Positions 44,934-54,360 of a stretch of 64,000 bases of DNA are shown piece after piece. Source of the DNA: JBDHBD01 sp039586095 (GTDB lineage Bacteria; Gemmatimonadota; Gemmatimonadetes; Palauibacterales; Palauibacteraceae); NCBI GenBank assembly GCA_039586095.1, contig JBDHLB010000001.1, forward strand, positions 1-64,000, in the 5' to 3' direction. How positions within the stretch are numbered: the first letter of the stretch is position 1; each line of letters begins with the position of its first letter. Position numbers and translations under genes: made by a program. The notes under the pieces were generated by a model that saw only the letters and a program-made list of their open reading frames with translations, was not told the DNA's origin and searched no databases.

Positions 44934-46349
44934 ATGCCCCACAATGAGACGGTCGCAGACCTCGGACTCGACGAGTACAAATATCACTTTATTACGGAAG
45001 ACAAGCCGGTCTTCAAGGCTCGTCCCGGTCTTTCGGAGGAGATCGTGCGCCAGATCTCCGCGCACAAGGAAGAGCCGGAGTGGATGCTGCAGTTCCGGCT
45101 GAAGGCGTTGGAGATCTACTACGCCAAGCCGATGCCGGACTGGGGTGGTGACCTCACGAAGCTCGAGCAGACGCTCGACGACATCTACTACTACCTGAAG
45201 CCTCAGGACCACATGGAGCGCTCCTGGGATGACGTGCCGGACGAGATCAAGAATACGTTCGAACGGCTCGGCATCCCGGAGGCGGAGCGAAAGATGCTGG
45301 CGGGCGTCGGGGCGCAGTACGAGTCCGAGATGGTCTATCACTCGCTCAAGGAGCAGTGGGAGGAGCAGGGGGTGATCTTCGAGTCGATCGAGGACGGCCT
45401 GCGACTCTACCCCGAGCTCTTCCGGGAGCACTTCTCGACCATCATTCCGCCACACGACAACAAGTTCTCTGCTCTGAACTCGGCCGTGTGGTCGGGCGGC
45501 TCGTTCGTTTACATCCCCAAGGGCGTGAAGGTCGAGATCCCGCTCCAGGCATACTTCCGCGTCAACGCCGAGCGCATGGGTCAGTTCGAGCGCACGCTGA
45601 TCATCGCCGACGAGGGTTCGCAGGCCCACTACATCGAGGGCTGCACCGCGCCGGTCTATTCGACGGAGTCGTTCCACTCCGGCGTGATCGAGATCATCGT
45701 GAAGAAGGACGCCCGCTTCCGCTACACGACGATCCAGAACTGGTCGAACAACATGTACAACCTCGTGACGCAGCGGGCGCTGGTGCACGAGGGTGCCAAG
45801 ATGGAATGGCTGGACGGCAATCTGGGGTCGAAGCTGACCATGAAGTACCCGTCCTGTTACCTGGTGGGAGAGGGTGCGCACGGCTCGATCCTGTCGATCG
45901 CGTACGCGACCGACGGTCAGCATCAGGACACCGGCGGCAAGGTAGTCCACGTCGCGCCCGGCACGACGTCGCAGATCACGTCCAAGTCGATCTCGAAGGG
46001 GCTCGGACGCTCTTCGTATCGCGGTCTGTGCAAGGTGTATGACGGTGCCAAAGGGGCGAGATCGAACGTCGAGTGCGATGCGCTGCTTCTGAACGAAACG
46101 TCGAGAACCGATACGTATCCGTATATCGAGATCGACGAGAGCACGGCCACGGTGGGTCACGAGGCGACCGTGTCCAAGGTCGGGGAGGAGCAGCTCTTCT
46201 ATCTGATGAGCCGCGGGCTCTCGGAGGAAGAGGCGATGGCGATGGTGGTGCGCGGTTTCATCGAGCCGATCGCGAAGGAGCTCCCGCTGGAGTACGCGAT
46301 CGAATTGAACCGCCTGATCGAGCTGGAGATGGAGGGCTCGGTAGGGTAA
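44934..46349 (+). CDS. sufB: Fe-S cluster assembly scaffold SufB
   Basis: 471 residues, the usual SufB length. Diagnostic segments: VWSGGSFVYIPKGVKVEIPL, EGCTAPVYSTESFHSGVIE (scaffold cysteine region) and KGARSNVECDALLL, then the C-terminal SRGLSEEEAMAMVVRGF. SufB forms the SufBC2D complex on which clusters are built. ATG 44934 is chosen because the preceding sequence is not SufB-like; an ACGGAGAC site lies just ahead. Spacing from sufC is 70 bp, and a 187-bp gap follows before sufD. Confidence 0.97.
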   Translation: MPHNETVADLGLDEYKYHFITEDKPVFKARPGLSEEIVRQISAHKEEPEWMLQFRLKALEIYYAKPMPDWGGDLTKLEQTLDDIYYYLKPQDHMERSWDDVPDEIKNTFERLGIPEAERKMLAGVGAQYESEMVYHSLKEQWEEQGVIFESIEDGLRLYPELFREHFSTIIPPHDNKFSALNSAVWSGGSFVYIPKGVKVEIPLQAYFRVNAERMGQFERTLIIADEGSQAHYIEGCTAPVYSTESFHSGVIEIIVKKDARFRYTTIQNWSNNMYNLVTQRALVHEGAKMEWLDGNLGSKLTMKYPSCYLVGEGAHGSILSIAYATDGQHQDTGGKVVHVAPGTTSQITSKSISKGLGRSSYRGLCKVYDGAKGARSNVECDALLLNETSRTDTYPYIEIDESTATVGHEATVSKVGEEQLFYLMSRGLSEEEAMAMVVRGFIEPIAKELPLEYAIELNRLIELEMEGSVG

Positions 46350-46536
46350 GTCGACATCTGCCGCGGGCTGAGCGCTAATCTCGTGGAAGCTGGTTATCGG
46401 CGGTAACAGGGGACGCTCGGCGCGGTTGGGTTGACTACGTGAGGGTCCAGCGGGTCTCCCGCAGCGAGCGTACGGCCCGGCCGTCTGGCTCGCGAAGAAA
46501 GGACCCGCCTGGCCCGCAACTGGAGAAACGACAGAC

Positions 46537-47916
46537 GTGGCTAACGGCACGACGACGATAGAGAAGACCGGACCCGAGGCCGCTGACGTGGCGGTCTCGG
46601 AGGCCCGATTCGACGAGTTCATGGCGTCGATCGACGAGCCCGCCCTGCTCGCGGAGCGGCGGCGCGAGGCCTGGGATCGCTACCGCGAGCTCCCGACCCC
46701 CACGCGTAAGTCGGAAGAATGGCGCTACACGGATCTGAGCCGACTCGCGCCGGATTCGTTCCGGCCCTCGACGCCAGCCGAGTCTGACGCAGCGGAGGTC
46801 TCGTTCGACCGGCTTCCCGCCGAGGTGCGGGACCTCGTCGAGCATTCGCATGGCCGCGCCGGCGTGTTCGTGCAGCGCAACGGCGCCTGCATTCACCATC
46901 AGCTCGACCCCAGCCTCGCCGAACGTGGCGTGGTGCTCGCGCCGCTGAGTGAGGCTGCCAGCACGCACCCCGAGCTGCTGGAGGAACACCTGTTCGGCGA
47001 GGATGTCGCCGACGCCGAGGCCAAGCTGTGGAGCCTGCACGCGGCGTTCCTCACGGGCGGATATCTGCTGTACGTGCCGAAGAACGTCGAGGTGGAGCTC
47101 CCGATCCACGTGTTTCGAATCGTGGACGACCCGGGCGCACTCGTTTCGGTCCACTCTCTGGTGATTGCCGAGCCCGGGGCGGTCGTCACGTGCATCGACG
47201 AGTATCTATCGCCCGATTTCGACGAGCCTGCGCTGAGCCTGGCGGGCGTGGAGATCGTGGGTCAGGCCTCGGCGGATATTCACTACGTCTCGTTGCAGCA
47301 TTATGGCCGCGGGATCCAGCACTTCGGGATCCAGCACGTGACGGCTCACCGGGACACGGTCGTCAACGGCTTTAACGTCACCCTCGGTGGCGATCTCACC
47401 CGAGCGGATGTGAGCAGCTGGCTTCGCGGGCCCGGGAGCGAGAGCGAGATGCTGGCGCTGTGGTTCGGCGATCGGGACCAGCACATCGACCATCACACGC
47501 TTCAGCACCATGTGGCGCCTCACGCCCACAGCGATCTGCTCTACAAGGGTGCTCTCACGGACGAAGCGCGCAGCGTGTTCCGAGGCCTCATCCGGGTCAA
47601 CCCGGGAGCGCAGCTGACAGACGCGTATCAGACAAATCGCAACCTGCTTCTCAGCGACGACTCCAACGCCACGGCCCTCCCGAATCTGGAAATCGAGGCG
47701 GACGATGTGCGTTGCTCGCACGGCGCGACCATCGGACAGGTGGAGGAACGGCAGCTCTTCTACTTGATGAGCCGGGGGCTCACCAAGGAACAGGCCGAGC
47801 GTCTGCTCGTGATCGGCTTCTTCGACGAGGTCCTGAACCGCCTTCCGGTCGAGGGAGTCCGGGTCCGGGTTCGAGACGCGATCGAGAGCAAGCTTGGGCT
47901 GGTGAAGAGCCAATGA
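46537..47916 (+). CDS. sufD: Fe-S cluster assembly protein SufD
   Basis: 459 residues of the SufD type, homologous to SufB and its partner in the SufBC2D scaffold. Recognisable: TRKSEEWRYTDLSRLAP near the N-terminus, FLTGGYLLYVPKNVEVELPI, and the C-terminal HGATIGQVEERQLFYLMSRG with GLTKEQAERLLVIGFFDEV. The GTG start at 46537 follows a GGAGAAACGACAGAC sequence. Its stop overlaps the Rieske gene start as ATGA. Confidence 0.96.
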   Translation: MANGTTTIEKTGPEAADVAVSEARFDEFMASIDEPALLAERRREAWDRYRELPTPTRKSEEWRYTDLSRLAPDSFRPSTPAESDAAEVSFDRLPAEVRDLVEHSHGRAGVFVQRNGACIHHQLDPSLAERGVVLAPLSEAASTHPELLEEHLFGEDVADAEAKLWSLHAAFLTGGYLLYVPKNVEVELPIHVFRIVDDPGALVSVHSLVIAEPGAVVTCIDEYLSPDFDEPALSLAGVEIVGQASADIHYVSLQHYGRGIQHFGIQHVTAHRDTVVNGFNVTLGGDLTRADVSSWLRGPGSESEMLALWFGDRDQHIDHHTLQHHVAPHAHSDLLYKGALTDEARSVFRGLIRVNPGAQLTDAYQTNRNLLLSDDSNATALPNLEIEADDVRCSHGATIGQVEERQLFYLMSRGLTKEQAERLLVIGFFDEVLNRLPVEGVRVRVRDAIESKLGLVKSQ

Positions 47917-48227
47917 GCGACTTCGTCACGGTGGCCAGTCTGGATGACGTGCCCGATGGCACTGTGCTGGGCGTTTCCGTCGGGGATGCGGAGCTGGTGT
48001 TGATCCGCCAGGGGGAGGTGGTGCACGCGCTGGAGGATCGGTGCTCGCACGAGGACTATCCCCTGTCGGCGGGTGAGGTCGCCGGCGATCAGATCACGTG
48101 CATGCTGCATGGAGCCAGATTCGATCTCGCGACTGGCGCGCCCAAGGCGCTGCCGGCCGTGCAGCCCGTCAAGGCGTATGAGGTGCGCATTGAAGGAGAC
48201 GACGTCCAGGTTCGCCTGCAGGAGTAG
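47913..48227 (+). CDS. Rieske-type ferredoxin in the suf operon
   Basis: A 104-residue Rieske 2Fe-2S ferredoxin with ligands Cys44-x-His46 and Cys63-x2-His66 (EDRCSHEDYPLS and CMLHGARFD). It resembles the ferredoxin subunits of non-heme iron dioxygenases, but no oxygenase is nearby. Position between sufD and sufS, with ATGA coupling to sufD and no gap before sufS, indicates a role in Suf assembly, perhaps electron supply. That role is inference from context; similar arrangements are known in other bacteria. Confidence 0.93.
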   Translation: MSDFVTVASLDDVPDGTVLGVSVGDAELVLIRQGEVVHALEDRCSHEDYPLSAGEVAGDQITCMLHGARFDLATGAPKALPAVQPVKAYEVRIEGDDVQVRLQE

Positions 48228-49580
48228 GTGACCGATCGGCCTTCCCCGGCGCGCACGAGGCAGCGTTCGGCTTCAGGCATGGAGATTCCCACGAAGGAGA
48301 TCGATTCCCGCGACGTGACGGCCGGTCGGCCCGGACTGGACGTTCAGGCGGTGCGCAACCAGTTCCCGATCCTCGGCCGCGAGGTTCACGGCCGTCCGCT
48401 CGTCTACCTGGACAACGCAGCCAGCTCCCAGCGTCCGCTGCGGGTCATCGAACGTGTCGAACGATACGACCGTGAAGAACACGCCAACGTGCACCGTGCG
48501 GTGCATGCGCTGAGCGCGGCTGCCACCGAGGCATATGAAGGGGCGCGCTCTCGGGTCGCTGATTACATCGGAGCGAGCGAGGCGGCCGAGATCGTGTTCA
48601 CGCGTGGGACCACCGAAGCCATCAACCTCGTCGCTTCCAGCTGGGGCGTCGATATGTTGAAAGAGGGCGATGAGGTCGTCCTCACCAAGATGGAACACCA
48701 CTCGAACATCGTTCCGTGGCAGCTCACGGCCGAGCGGACCGGTGCCGTGCTTCGGTTCGCCGACGTGACGCCGTCCGGCCAACTGGATCTGGACGATCTG
48801 CGCACGCTCGTGGGACCTCGGACACGATTGATCGGCGTGACCCACGTGTCCAACTCGTTGGGTACGGTCAATCCGATCGCGCAGATCGCCAGGCTCGCGC
48901 GGGATGCGGGGGCCCTGTTGCTGGTCGACGGCGCGCAGGCGACCCCGCACCTGGCTGTCGACGTTCAGAGCCTGGACTGCGATTTCTATGCGTTCAGCGG
49001 CCACAAGATGTGCGGGCCGACCGGGATCGGAGTGCTCTGGGCCCGTCGCGAGTTGCTCGACCGGATGCCCCCGTTCCAGGGGGGGGGAGAGATGATCGCC
49101 GAAGTCCGGCTGGACGGCTCGAGCTGGGCGTCCGTGCCGCACAAGTTCGAGGCTGGCACGCCCAACATCGCGGGGGCCATCGGCCTGGCGGAGGCGGTCG
49201 ATTTCCTGAGTGAAGTCGGGCTCGAGGCGATCCAGGCCCATGAGGCGAAGCTGACGGAGTACGTGCTCGAGCGATTGCCGGCCGTGCCCCACCTGACGCT
49301 GTACGGTCTTCCCGACGCGGGACCCGATCGCCTCTCGGTGTTCTCGTTCACCTACGGTGATGTGCACCCACACGATCTTGCCACGATCCTCGACCAGCAG
49401 GGGGTGGCGATTCGGGCCGGGCACCACTGCAACCAGCCATTGATGGATCATTACGGACTCGAGGCGACGGCACGGGCCAGCTTCTACCTCTACAACACGA
49501 CGGACGAAGCCGATGCGCTCATCGATGGACTGGCGCTCGCGGCAGAGCTGTTCGGCCTCCCGGCTTCGGCTGACGCATGA
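48228..49580 (+). CDS. sufS: Cysteine desulfurase SufS
   Basis: A 450-residue PLP-dependent cysteine desulfurase that mobilises sulfur from cysteine to make persulfide for clusters. The PLP lysine is Lys260 (FSGHKMCGP) and the persulfide cysteine is Cys401 in RAGHHCNQP, the group II (SufS) signature. The GTG at 48228 directly follows the Rieske stop with AGGAG just ahead; an ATG at 48279 is the alternative and would trim a non-conserved 17-residue tail. It overlaps sufU as ATGA. Confidence 0.96.
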   Translation: MTDRPSPARTRQRSASGMEIPTKEIDSRDVTAGRPGLDVQAVRNQFPILGREVHGRPLVYLDNAASSQRPLRVIERVERYDREEHANVHRAVHALSAAATEAYEGARSRVADYIGASEAAEIVFTRGTTEAINLVASSWGVDMLKEGDEVVLTKMEHHSNIVPWQLTAERTGAVLRFADVTPSGQLDLDDLRTLVGPRTRLIGVTHVSNSLGTVNPIAQIARLARDAGALLLVDGAQATPHLAVDVQSLDCDFYAFSGHKMCGPTGIGVLWARRELLDRMPPFQGGGEMIAEVRLDGSSWASVPHKFEAGTPNIAGAIGLAEAVDFLSEVGLEAIQAHEAKLTEYVLERLPAVPHLTLYGLPDAGPDRLSVFSFTYGDVHPHDLATILDQQGVAIRAGHHCNQPLMDHYGLEATARASFYLYNTTDEADALIDGLALAAELFGLPASADA

Positions 49581-50083
49581 GTAAGAGCACTTCGGACCCG
49601 TCTGGCATCGATCGCGAGATTCCCACAGCCCTCGACCACCTCTACCAGGAAGTTATCCTCGACCACTACCGGCGGCCGCGAAACAAGGGGCCTCTGGAGG
49701 GTGCAACGCACGCGATCACCATGAGCAACCCGCTGTGCGGGGACGTGATCGAGCTGATGCTGAGAGTCGACGATGGGAGGATCGAGGAGGCTCATTTCGC
49801 GGGCCGGGGCTGCTCGATCAGTCTCGCGTCGGCGTCGATGCTCACGCAGCGACTGAAAGGTCGCACCATTCGCGAGGCACTCGAGCTGTCGGAGAAATTC
49901 ACGCACCTGCTGCACGGCGACGCCTCCCTGACCGACGACGCGGATCTCGGTGACCTGCGTGCCCTGTCGGGCGTTTCGAAGTTCCCAGTGCGCATCAAGT
50001 GCGCTCTGCTGGGCTTCAACTGCCTGGACGAGCTGGTCGGACCGGCGCCTGGCGACCCGGTGGAGGGCGAACAAAGCAGGTGA
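49577..50083 (+). CDS. sufU: Zinc-dependent sulfurtransferase SufU
   Basis: 168 residues of the SufU type. Zinc ligands match the family: Cys54 and Asp56 (NPLCGD), Cys79 (GRGCSIS) and Cys142 (RIKCALLG). In firmicute systems SufU accepts the persulfide from SufS and hands it to SufBCD, replacing SufE. The N-terminus LDHLYQEVILDHYRRPRN is standard. The gene is coupled to sufS by ATGA and to rsgA by GTGA. Confidence 0.95.
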   Translation: MSKSTSDPSGIDREIPTALDHLYQEVILDHYRRPRNKGPLEGATHAITMSNPLCGDVIELMLRVDDGRIEEAHFAGRGCSISLASASMLTQRLKGRTIREALELSEKFTHLLHGDASLTDDADLGDLRALSGVSKFPVRIKCALLGFNCLDELVGPAPGDPVEGEQSR

Positions 50084-51012
50084 GAGGCCGGGTGATGGAG
50101 GTCGTCGCCGGCACCTACCACGTCGAGGTTGCCGACGGTCGACTGGAGTGCTCGCTTCCGGGGCGTGTGAAGCGAAGCTCGGCCCGGTTCGTCTCCGTGG
50201 GAGACCTGGTCGAGGTGGAGCGGCTGGCCGACGAGAGTTGCCGCATCGCCGAGCTGCTGCCCCGGCAGAGTGCCCTGACGCGTCACGGTGTGGCACGTCG
50301 ACGTGAGCAGGTGATCGTCGCCAACGTGGACCAGGTGGCGGCCGTCGTGTCCGTTGCGCGACCGGATCCCGATTTCTCGATGGTGGACCGCCTGCTCGCG
50401 TTGGCCGAGCTCAACGAGGTGGCCGGTCTCCTGATTGTCAACAAGGCCGACCTTCTGGAACACTCCCGAGAGCACGAGCCTGCGGGTGTGGACACCGCTC
50501 ACGGGGTCCTGCCGGATGACTTCGTCCCGTACGTGAGGGCGGGTTATGAGGTGCTGCTCACCAGCGCGACCCGGAGGGCCGGTCTCTCCGAGCTGCGCGA
50601 CCGCCTTGCCGATCGAATCACCGTGTTCTCCGGCCCCTCCGGCGTCGGCAAGTCGAGCCTTCTGAACGCTCTCATGCCCGGGCTCGACCTGCGGGTCGGG
50701 GAAGTCGGCGAGCGGAAGGGACGGGGTCGCCATACGACCGTGGCGGCGGCGCTGTACCCGTTTCCGGATGGCGGATACGTGGCGGACACGCCCGGGCTGC
50801 AGTACGTGGCGCTGTGGGAGGTCGATCCGGCCGATCTCACACACGCGTTTCCCGAGTTTGGCGAGCCGGCGGCCGGGTGTCGGTTCGCCAACTGCCGGCA
50901 CCGGGAAGAGCCCGAGTGCGACGTGCGGACGGCCGTAGAGGCAGGATCGATCTCGGAGCGCCGATATCAGCACTACCTGGCTCTGCTGGCGGAAGCCGAG
51001 GAGGGTCGATAG
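50080..51012 (+). CDS. rsgA: Small ribosomal subunit biogenesis GTPase RsgA
   Basis: About 310 residues. An OB-fold region is followed by the circularly permuted GTPase: G4 NKAD (121-124), then Walker A GPSGVGKSS (185-193), switch-type RHTT and G3 DTPG (236-239). A C-terminal zinc site has Cys267, Cys272, His274 and Cys280. RsgA helps mature the 30S subunit. The GTG at 50080 overlaps the sufU stop as GTGA; ATG 50095 is an alternative. It follows suf as an apparent operon extension. Confidence 0.93.
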   Translation: MRGRVMEVVAGTYHVEVADGRLECSLPGRVKRSSARFVSVGDLVEVERLADESCRIAELLPRQSALTRHGVARRREQVIVANVDQVAAVVSVARPDPDFSMVDRLLALAELNEVAGLLIVNKADLLEHSREHEPAGVDTAHGVLPDDFVPYVRAGYEVLLTSATRRAGLSELRDRLADRITVFSGPSGVGKSSLLNALMPGLDLRVGEVGERKGRGRHTTVAAALYPFPDGGYVADTPGLQYVALWEVDPADLTHAFPEFGEPAAGCRFANCRHREEPECDVRTAVEAGSISERRYQHYLALLAEAEEGR

Positions 51013-51693
51013 ATGCCGGACGAGACCCGCCGTCAGGTCCGGGAAACGCTCGCTGCCTACTCGCCGAAGCGACTGCCCGACGAGGCCCTCGATGCTCGGG
51101 CGGCCGTCACCCTCGTGCTCAGACCACCTGCGCTCTCCGTGGCAGCGACGACGTCCGAAGCCGCCGAGCTACTGTTCGTCCAACGTGCGGTCGTCGAGCG
51201 CGACCCGTGGTCGGGTCACATGGCACTGCCGGGCGGCCGGCGGGACCCCACCGACGCGGACCTGGTGGCCACGGCGCTCCGGGAGCTACAGGAAGAAACC
51301 GCTCTCGAGCTCGGGCGGTCCGACGTGATCGGCCGCCTGGACGAGATCGCGCCCGGGAATCCGTCGCTTCCCGCCATCGGCATCACGCCCTTCGTCGCCT
51401 GGTTCGACAGAGGGACGAGCGTGCGGTACTCGCACGAGGTGCGCGGCCACGTGTGGGTGCCGCTGCCGGTCTTGCTTGACGATGGGTACCGGTCCGTGCT
51501 TCACCTCCAGCACCGCGGACAATCGCGGGAGTTCCCGACGATCGAGTTTCGCGGTTATACGATCTGGGGGCTCACGCACCGGATCGTCATGGATTTCCTA
51601 GCGCGGCTGCGGGGCGAAGCGACTCCCCGGCGCTTTGACGCGCACGAGAGGGCCGCACGTGTACGGCGCGGTACCGGCGGCAGAAAGGAATAG
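51013..51693 (+). CDS. Nudix hydrolase (CoA pyrophosphatase-like)
   Basis: 226 residues with a Nudix box of the CoA-pyrophosphatase subgroup: PGGRRDPTDADLVATALRE then LQEETA, preceded by PWSGHMALPGG. The C-terminal region FRGYTIWGLTHRIVMDFL is also typical of the NudL-like CoA hydrolases. It probably hydrolyses the diphosphate of CoA or its derivatives. Starts one base after the rsgA stop, so it is in the same transcript, and the mscS-type gene begins one base after its stop. Confidence 0.88.
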   Translation: MPDETRRQVRETLAAYSPKRLPDEALDARAAVTLVLRPPALSVAATTSEAAELLFVQRAVVERDPWSGHMALPGGRRDPTDADLVATALRELQEETALELGRSDVIGRLDEIAPGNPSLPAIGITPFVAWFDRGTSVRYSHEVRGHVWVPLPVLLDDGYRSVLHLQHRGQSREFPTIEFRGYTIWGLTHRIVMDFLARLRGEATPRRFDAHERAARVRRGTGGRKE

Positions 51694-51694
51694 A

Positions 51695-52774
51695 ATGCCC
51701 GAGATCGATCTGAACTGGGACTTTGTGGCCACGTGGGGGCTCCCGCTGGCGTTTCTGGTCGCAGGAGCGCTGGTCGGCCTGCTCTTCGAGCGCTTCGTGC
51801 TCCGCCAGCTGGGCAAAGTCGCGCAGAGGACGAGCTGGCGGTGGGACGATATCGCCGTCGACTCGGTCAAACGGGCGCCGATCATCTGGTTCACAGCCCT
51901 GGGCGCGGTCGCGGCTACGCATCTGCTGCCTCTCTCCTCCGATGTAGTCGGCGCGCTGGATCGGGTGCTGTTCGCGTTAATCATCTTCTCCATCACCCTC
52001 GTGGTGGCGCGCATCGCCGCCGGCGTGGTGAGCGACTACGCGCGGAGAAGCCACACCGCGGTACCGGCCACCAGCCTTGTGACCAACGTCATCCAGCTGG
52101 TGATCTACGTGGGCGGACTGCTGTTCATCCTCCAGAGCCTGGGTGTTTCCATCATGCCGCTGATCACGACGCTCGGGATCGGCGGCCTGGCGGTCGCCCT
52201 CGCCTTACAACCGACGCTCGCCAACGTCTTCGCGGGCTTTCAAATCATCGCCAGCCGGCAGGTCCGCCAGGGCGATTACATCCGACTGGAGCAGGGCGAG
52301 GAGGGCTACGTCACCGATATCAAGTGGCGCAACACGACGATCAAGGCTCTGTGGGACGATCACGAGGTCGTAGTTCCCAACAGCAAGCTCGGCGATTCCG
52401 TCGTCATCAATTACCACCTGCCGGCCAGGTCGTTCTGGGTCAAGATCGACGTCGGTGTGCACTACGACAGCGACCTCGAGCGAGTAGAAGAGGTGGTGCA
52501 GGAGGTGGCGAAGGAGGTCTCCGAAGAGTTCGGCGGGGGCGGCCGCAGGCAGGAGCCGGTGGTGCGGTTCCGCGAGTTCGGGGACTCGAGCATCAACTTG
52601 ATCGTGCGACTTCAGGTCGACCGATACGCGACCCAGTTTCGGCTCCGACACGAGTTCATCAAGCGGCTGCATCGCCGCTTCGGGGAGGAGAGGATCACGA
52701 TCCCGTTCCCCATTCGGACGTTGCATACGCCGGACACGCTCAGTGTGCGGCGGGAGGCGGTCGGCGAAGCCTGA
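51695..52774 (+). CDS. Small-conductance mechanosensitive channel (MscS family)
   Basis: 359 residues with three to four N-terminal TM helices and the pore-lining helix GIGGLAVALALQPTLANVFAG, followed by the beta domain (QGDYIRLEQGEEGYVTDIKWR) and the alpha/beta C-terminal cage. It should release solutes under osmotic downshock. ATG 51695 begins within a base of the preceding Nudix stop with AAAGGAA just ahead. The last gene of the suf-rsgA-nudix-mscS run; a 105-bp gap follows before a convergent peptidase. Confidence 0.92.
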   Translation: MPEIDLNWDFVATWGLPLAFLVAGALVGLLFERFVLRQLGKVAQRTSWRWDDIAVDSVKRAPIIWFTALGAVAATHLLPLSSDVVGALDRVLFALIIFSITLVVARIAAGVVSDYARRSHTAVPATSLVTNVIQLVIYVGGLLFILQSLGVSIMPLITTLGIGGLAVALALQPTLANVFAGFQIIASRQVRQGDYIRLEQGEEGYVTDIKWRNTTIKALWDDHEVVVPNSKLGDSVVINYHLPARSFWVKIDVGVHYDSDLERVEEVVQEVAKEVSEEFGGGGRRQEPVVRFREFGDSSINLIVRLQVDRYATQFRLRHEFIKRLHRRFGEERITIPFPIRTLHTPDTLSVRREAVGEA

Positions 52775-52879
52775 CGTGGCGCCTCGGAGCTCGATGGCGG
52801 ACTCGAGCCGTCCTCAACGCGCTCGAATCGCGCCAGCGGGCGAAAAATGCGTCTTGTCGCTCGACGGGCCGGGCAGCCG

Positions 52880-54253
52880 TCATACGCCCCCTTCCGCGAT
52901 CCCGTCGTACAGATCCGCCAGAGCGCCGATGCCGTTCCGATAGACGGACAGATCCAGCCACTCGTCCGGCGCATGGAGATTGGCGCCGGGAAGCGAGAAG
53001 CCGATCAGCACGGCCGGTGCGTCGAGCATTTGCTCGAACAGAGGAATGATCGGAATCGAGCCACCCTCGCGCATGTAGACCGGCTTCCGACCGAACGCCC
53101 GCTCGAGCGCCCGGTCTGCGGCCTCGAAGATCGGGCTGCTCGTGTCGGCGACCCACGGATGTCCACCGTGCGAGTGCCGGACTTCCACCTCTACGCCCTC
53201 CGGAGCGAGGCTCAGCACATGCTGTTCGAAGGACTTCGCGATCTCGTCGGGATCCTGATCCGAGACGAGCCGCATGGAGACCTTCGCCGCGGCGCGCGAT
53301 GGCAACACAGTCTTGGAGCCGTCTCCGGTGAAACCGCCCCATATGCCGTTCACGTCGAGCGCGGGTCGGAACCACAATCGTTCGAGCGTCGAGAAGCCCC
53401 TCTCTCCACCGAGGCTCGGTGAGCCCGCTTCGGCTCTGAACGTCTCGTCGTCCCACGGGACGGCGGCGAGGTCGGACCGGTCTCGGTCCGTGATCTCGCG
53501 CACCGGATCATAGAAGCCGGGGATCGTGACCCGGCCGTCTGCATCCTTCAACGATGACAGAATTCCGGCCAGCGCGATGCAGGGGTTCGTGACTGCGCCG
53601 CCGTAGCTCCCCGAGTGGAGGTCTTTCGCGGGACCACGCACGTGCACCTCCATGTAGACGATGCCCCGCAGGCCCACGGTGATCGCGGGAGTATCGGGGC
53701 CGAGCATGCCCGTATCACTGATCAATACGGCGTCGCAGCTCAGCTTGTCGCGGTTGTCCTCTAGAAACCCGGCCAGGTGCTCGCTTCCGATCTCCTCCTC
53801 ACCCTCGATGAGGAACTTCAGGTTGACCGGCATGCCCGCGTCCGTCCGCATGCGCGTCTCGACCGCTTTTACGTGCATGTGGATCTGTCCTTTGTCGTCG
53901 ACCGTGCCGCGTGCGTACAGGCGCCCGTCTCGCACGGTCGGCTCGAAGGCTGGCGAGGTCCACAGCTCGACGGGGTCCTCGGGCTGCACATCGTAGTGCC
54001 CGTAGATCAGTAGCGTCGGCGCGGACGGATCCGCGATGTGCTCGGCGAACACCATCGGGTTGCCCGCGGTCGGAATCAACTCCGCGTGCTCGAGGCCTGC
54101 GGCCATGAGCTTGTCCTTCAGCCACTCCGCGGCCTGCTGCACCTCAGCCTGGTGGGCCTTGTCCGTACTCACGCTGGCAATCCTCAGCCATTCTCCCAGC
54201 TCTTCGAGGAAACCGTCCAGGTTCTGCTCGACATAGTGTTTGAAATCAGCCAT
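52880..54253 (-). CDS. M20 family dipeptidase
   Basis: A 457-residue zinc dipeptidase of the carnosinase/M20 group. Metal and catalytic segments: YGHYDVQPED (metal His and catalytic Asp), GTVDDKGQ (bridging Asp), IEGEEEIGSEH (Glu pair), and SDTGML and LHAPDEWL (metal Asp and His). It has no signal peptide, so it is cytoplasmic. ATG 54253 gives the family N-terminus; the upstream frame extension is not conserved. Divergent from a coiled-coil gene with 107 bp between. Confidence 0.92.
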   Translation of the reverse strand: MADFKHYVEQNLDGFLEELGEWLRIASVSTDKAHQAEVQQAAEWLKDKLMAAGLEHAELIPTAGNPMVFAEHIADPSAPTLLIYGHYDVQPEDPVELWTSPAFEPTVRDGRLYARGTVDDKGQIHMHVKAVETRMRTDAGMPVNLKFLIEGEEEIGSEHLAGFLEDNRDKLSCDAVLISDTGMLGPDTPAITVGLRGIVYMEVHVRGPAKDLHSGSYGGAVTNPCIALAGILSSLKDADGRVTIPGFYDPVREITDRDRSDLAAVPWDDETFRAEAGSPSLGGERGFSTLERLWFRPALDVNGIWGGFTGDGSKTVLPSRAAAKVSMRLVSDQDPDEIAKSFEQHVLSLAPEGVEVEVRHSHGGHPWVADTSSPIFEAADRALERAFGRKPVYMREGGSIPIIPLFEQMLDAPAVLIGFSLPGANLHAPDEWLDLSVYRNGIGALADLYDGIAEGGV

Positions 54254-54360
54254 CGTCGTTTCCTGTGGTCGGTATTGTCGCGATGTGCTTCGTTGCATCA
54301 GCTTGTTGAACGTCAGCTTACTGTACGTCCCGGAGCGGGAAAAGCGAGACGGAGGGTCCT

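Noticed and set aside
44904..46622. 572-residue minus-strand frame over sufB
   Set aside because: Antisense to a clear sufB gene; composition typical of GC-driven shadows.
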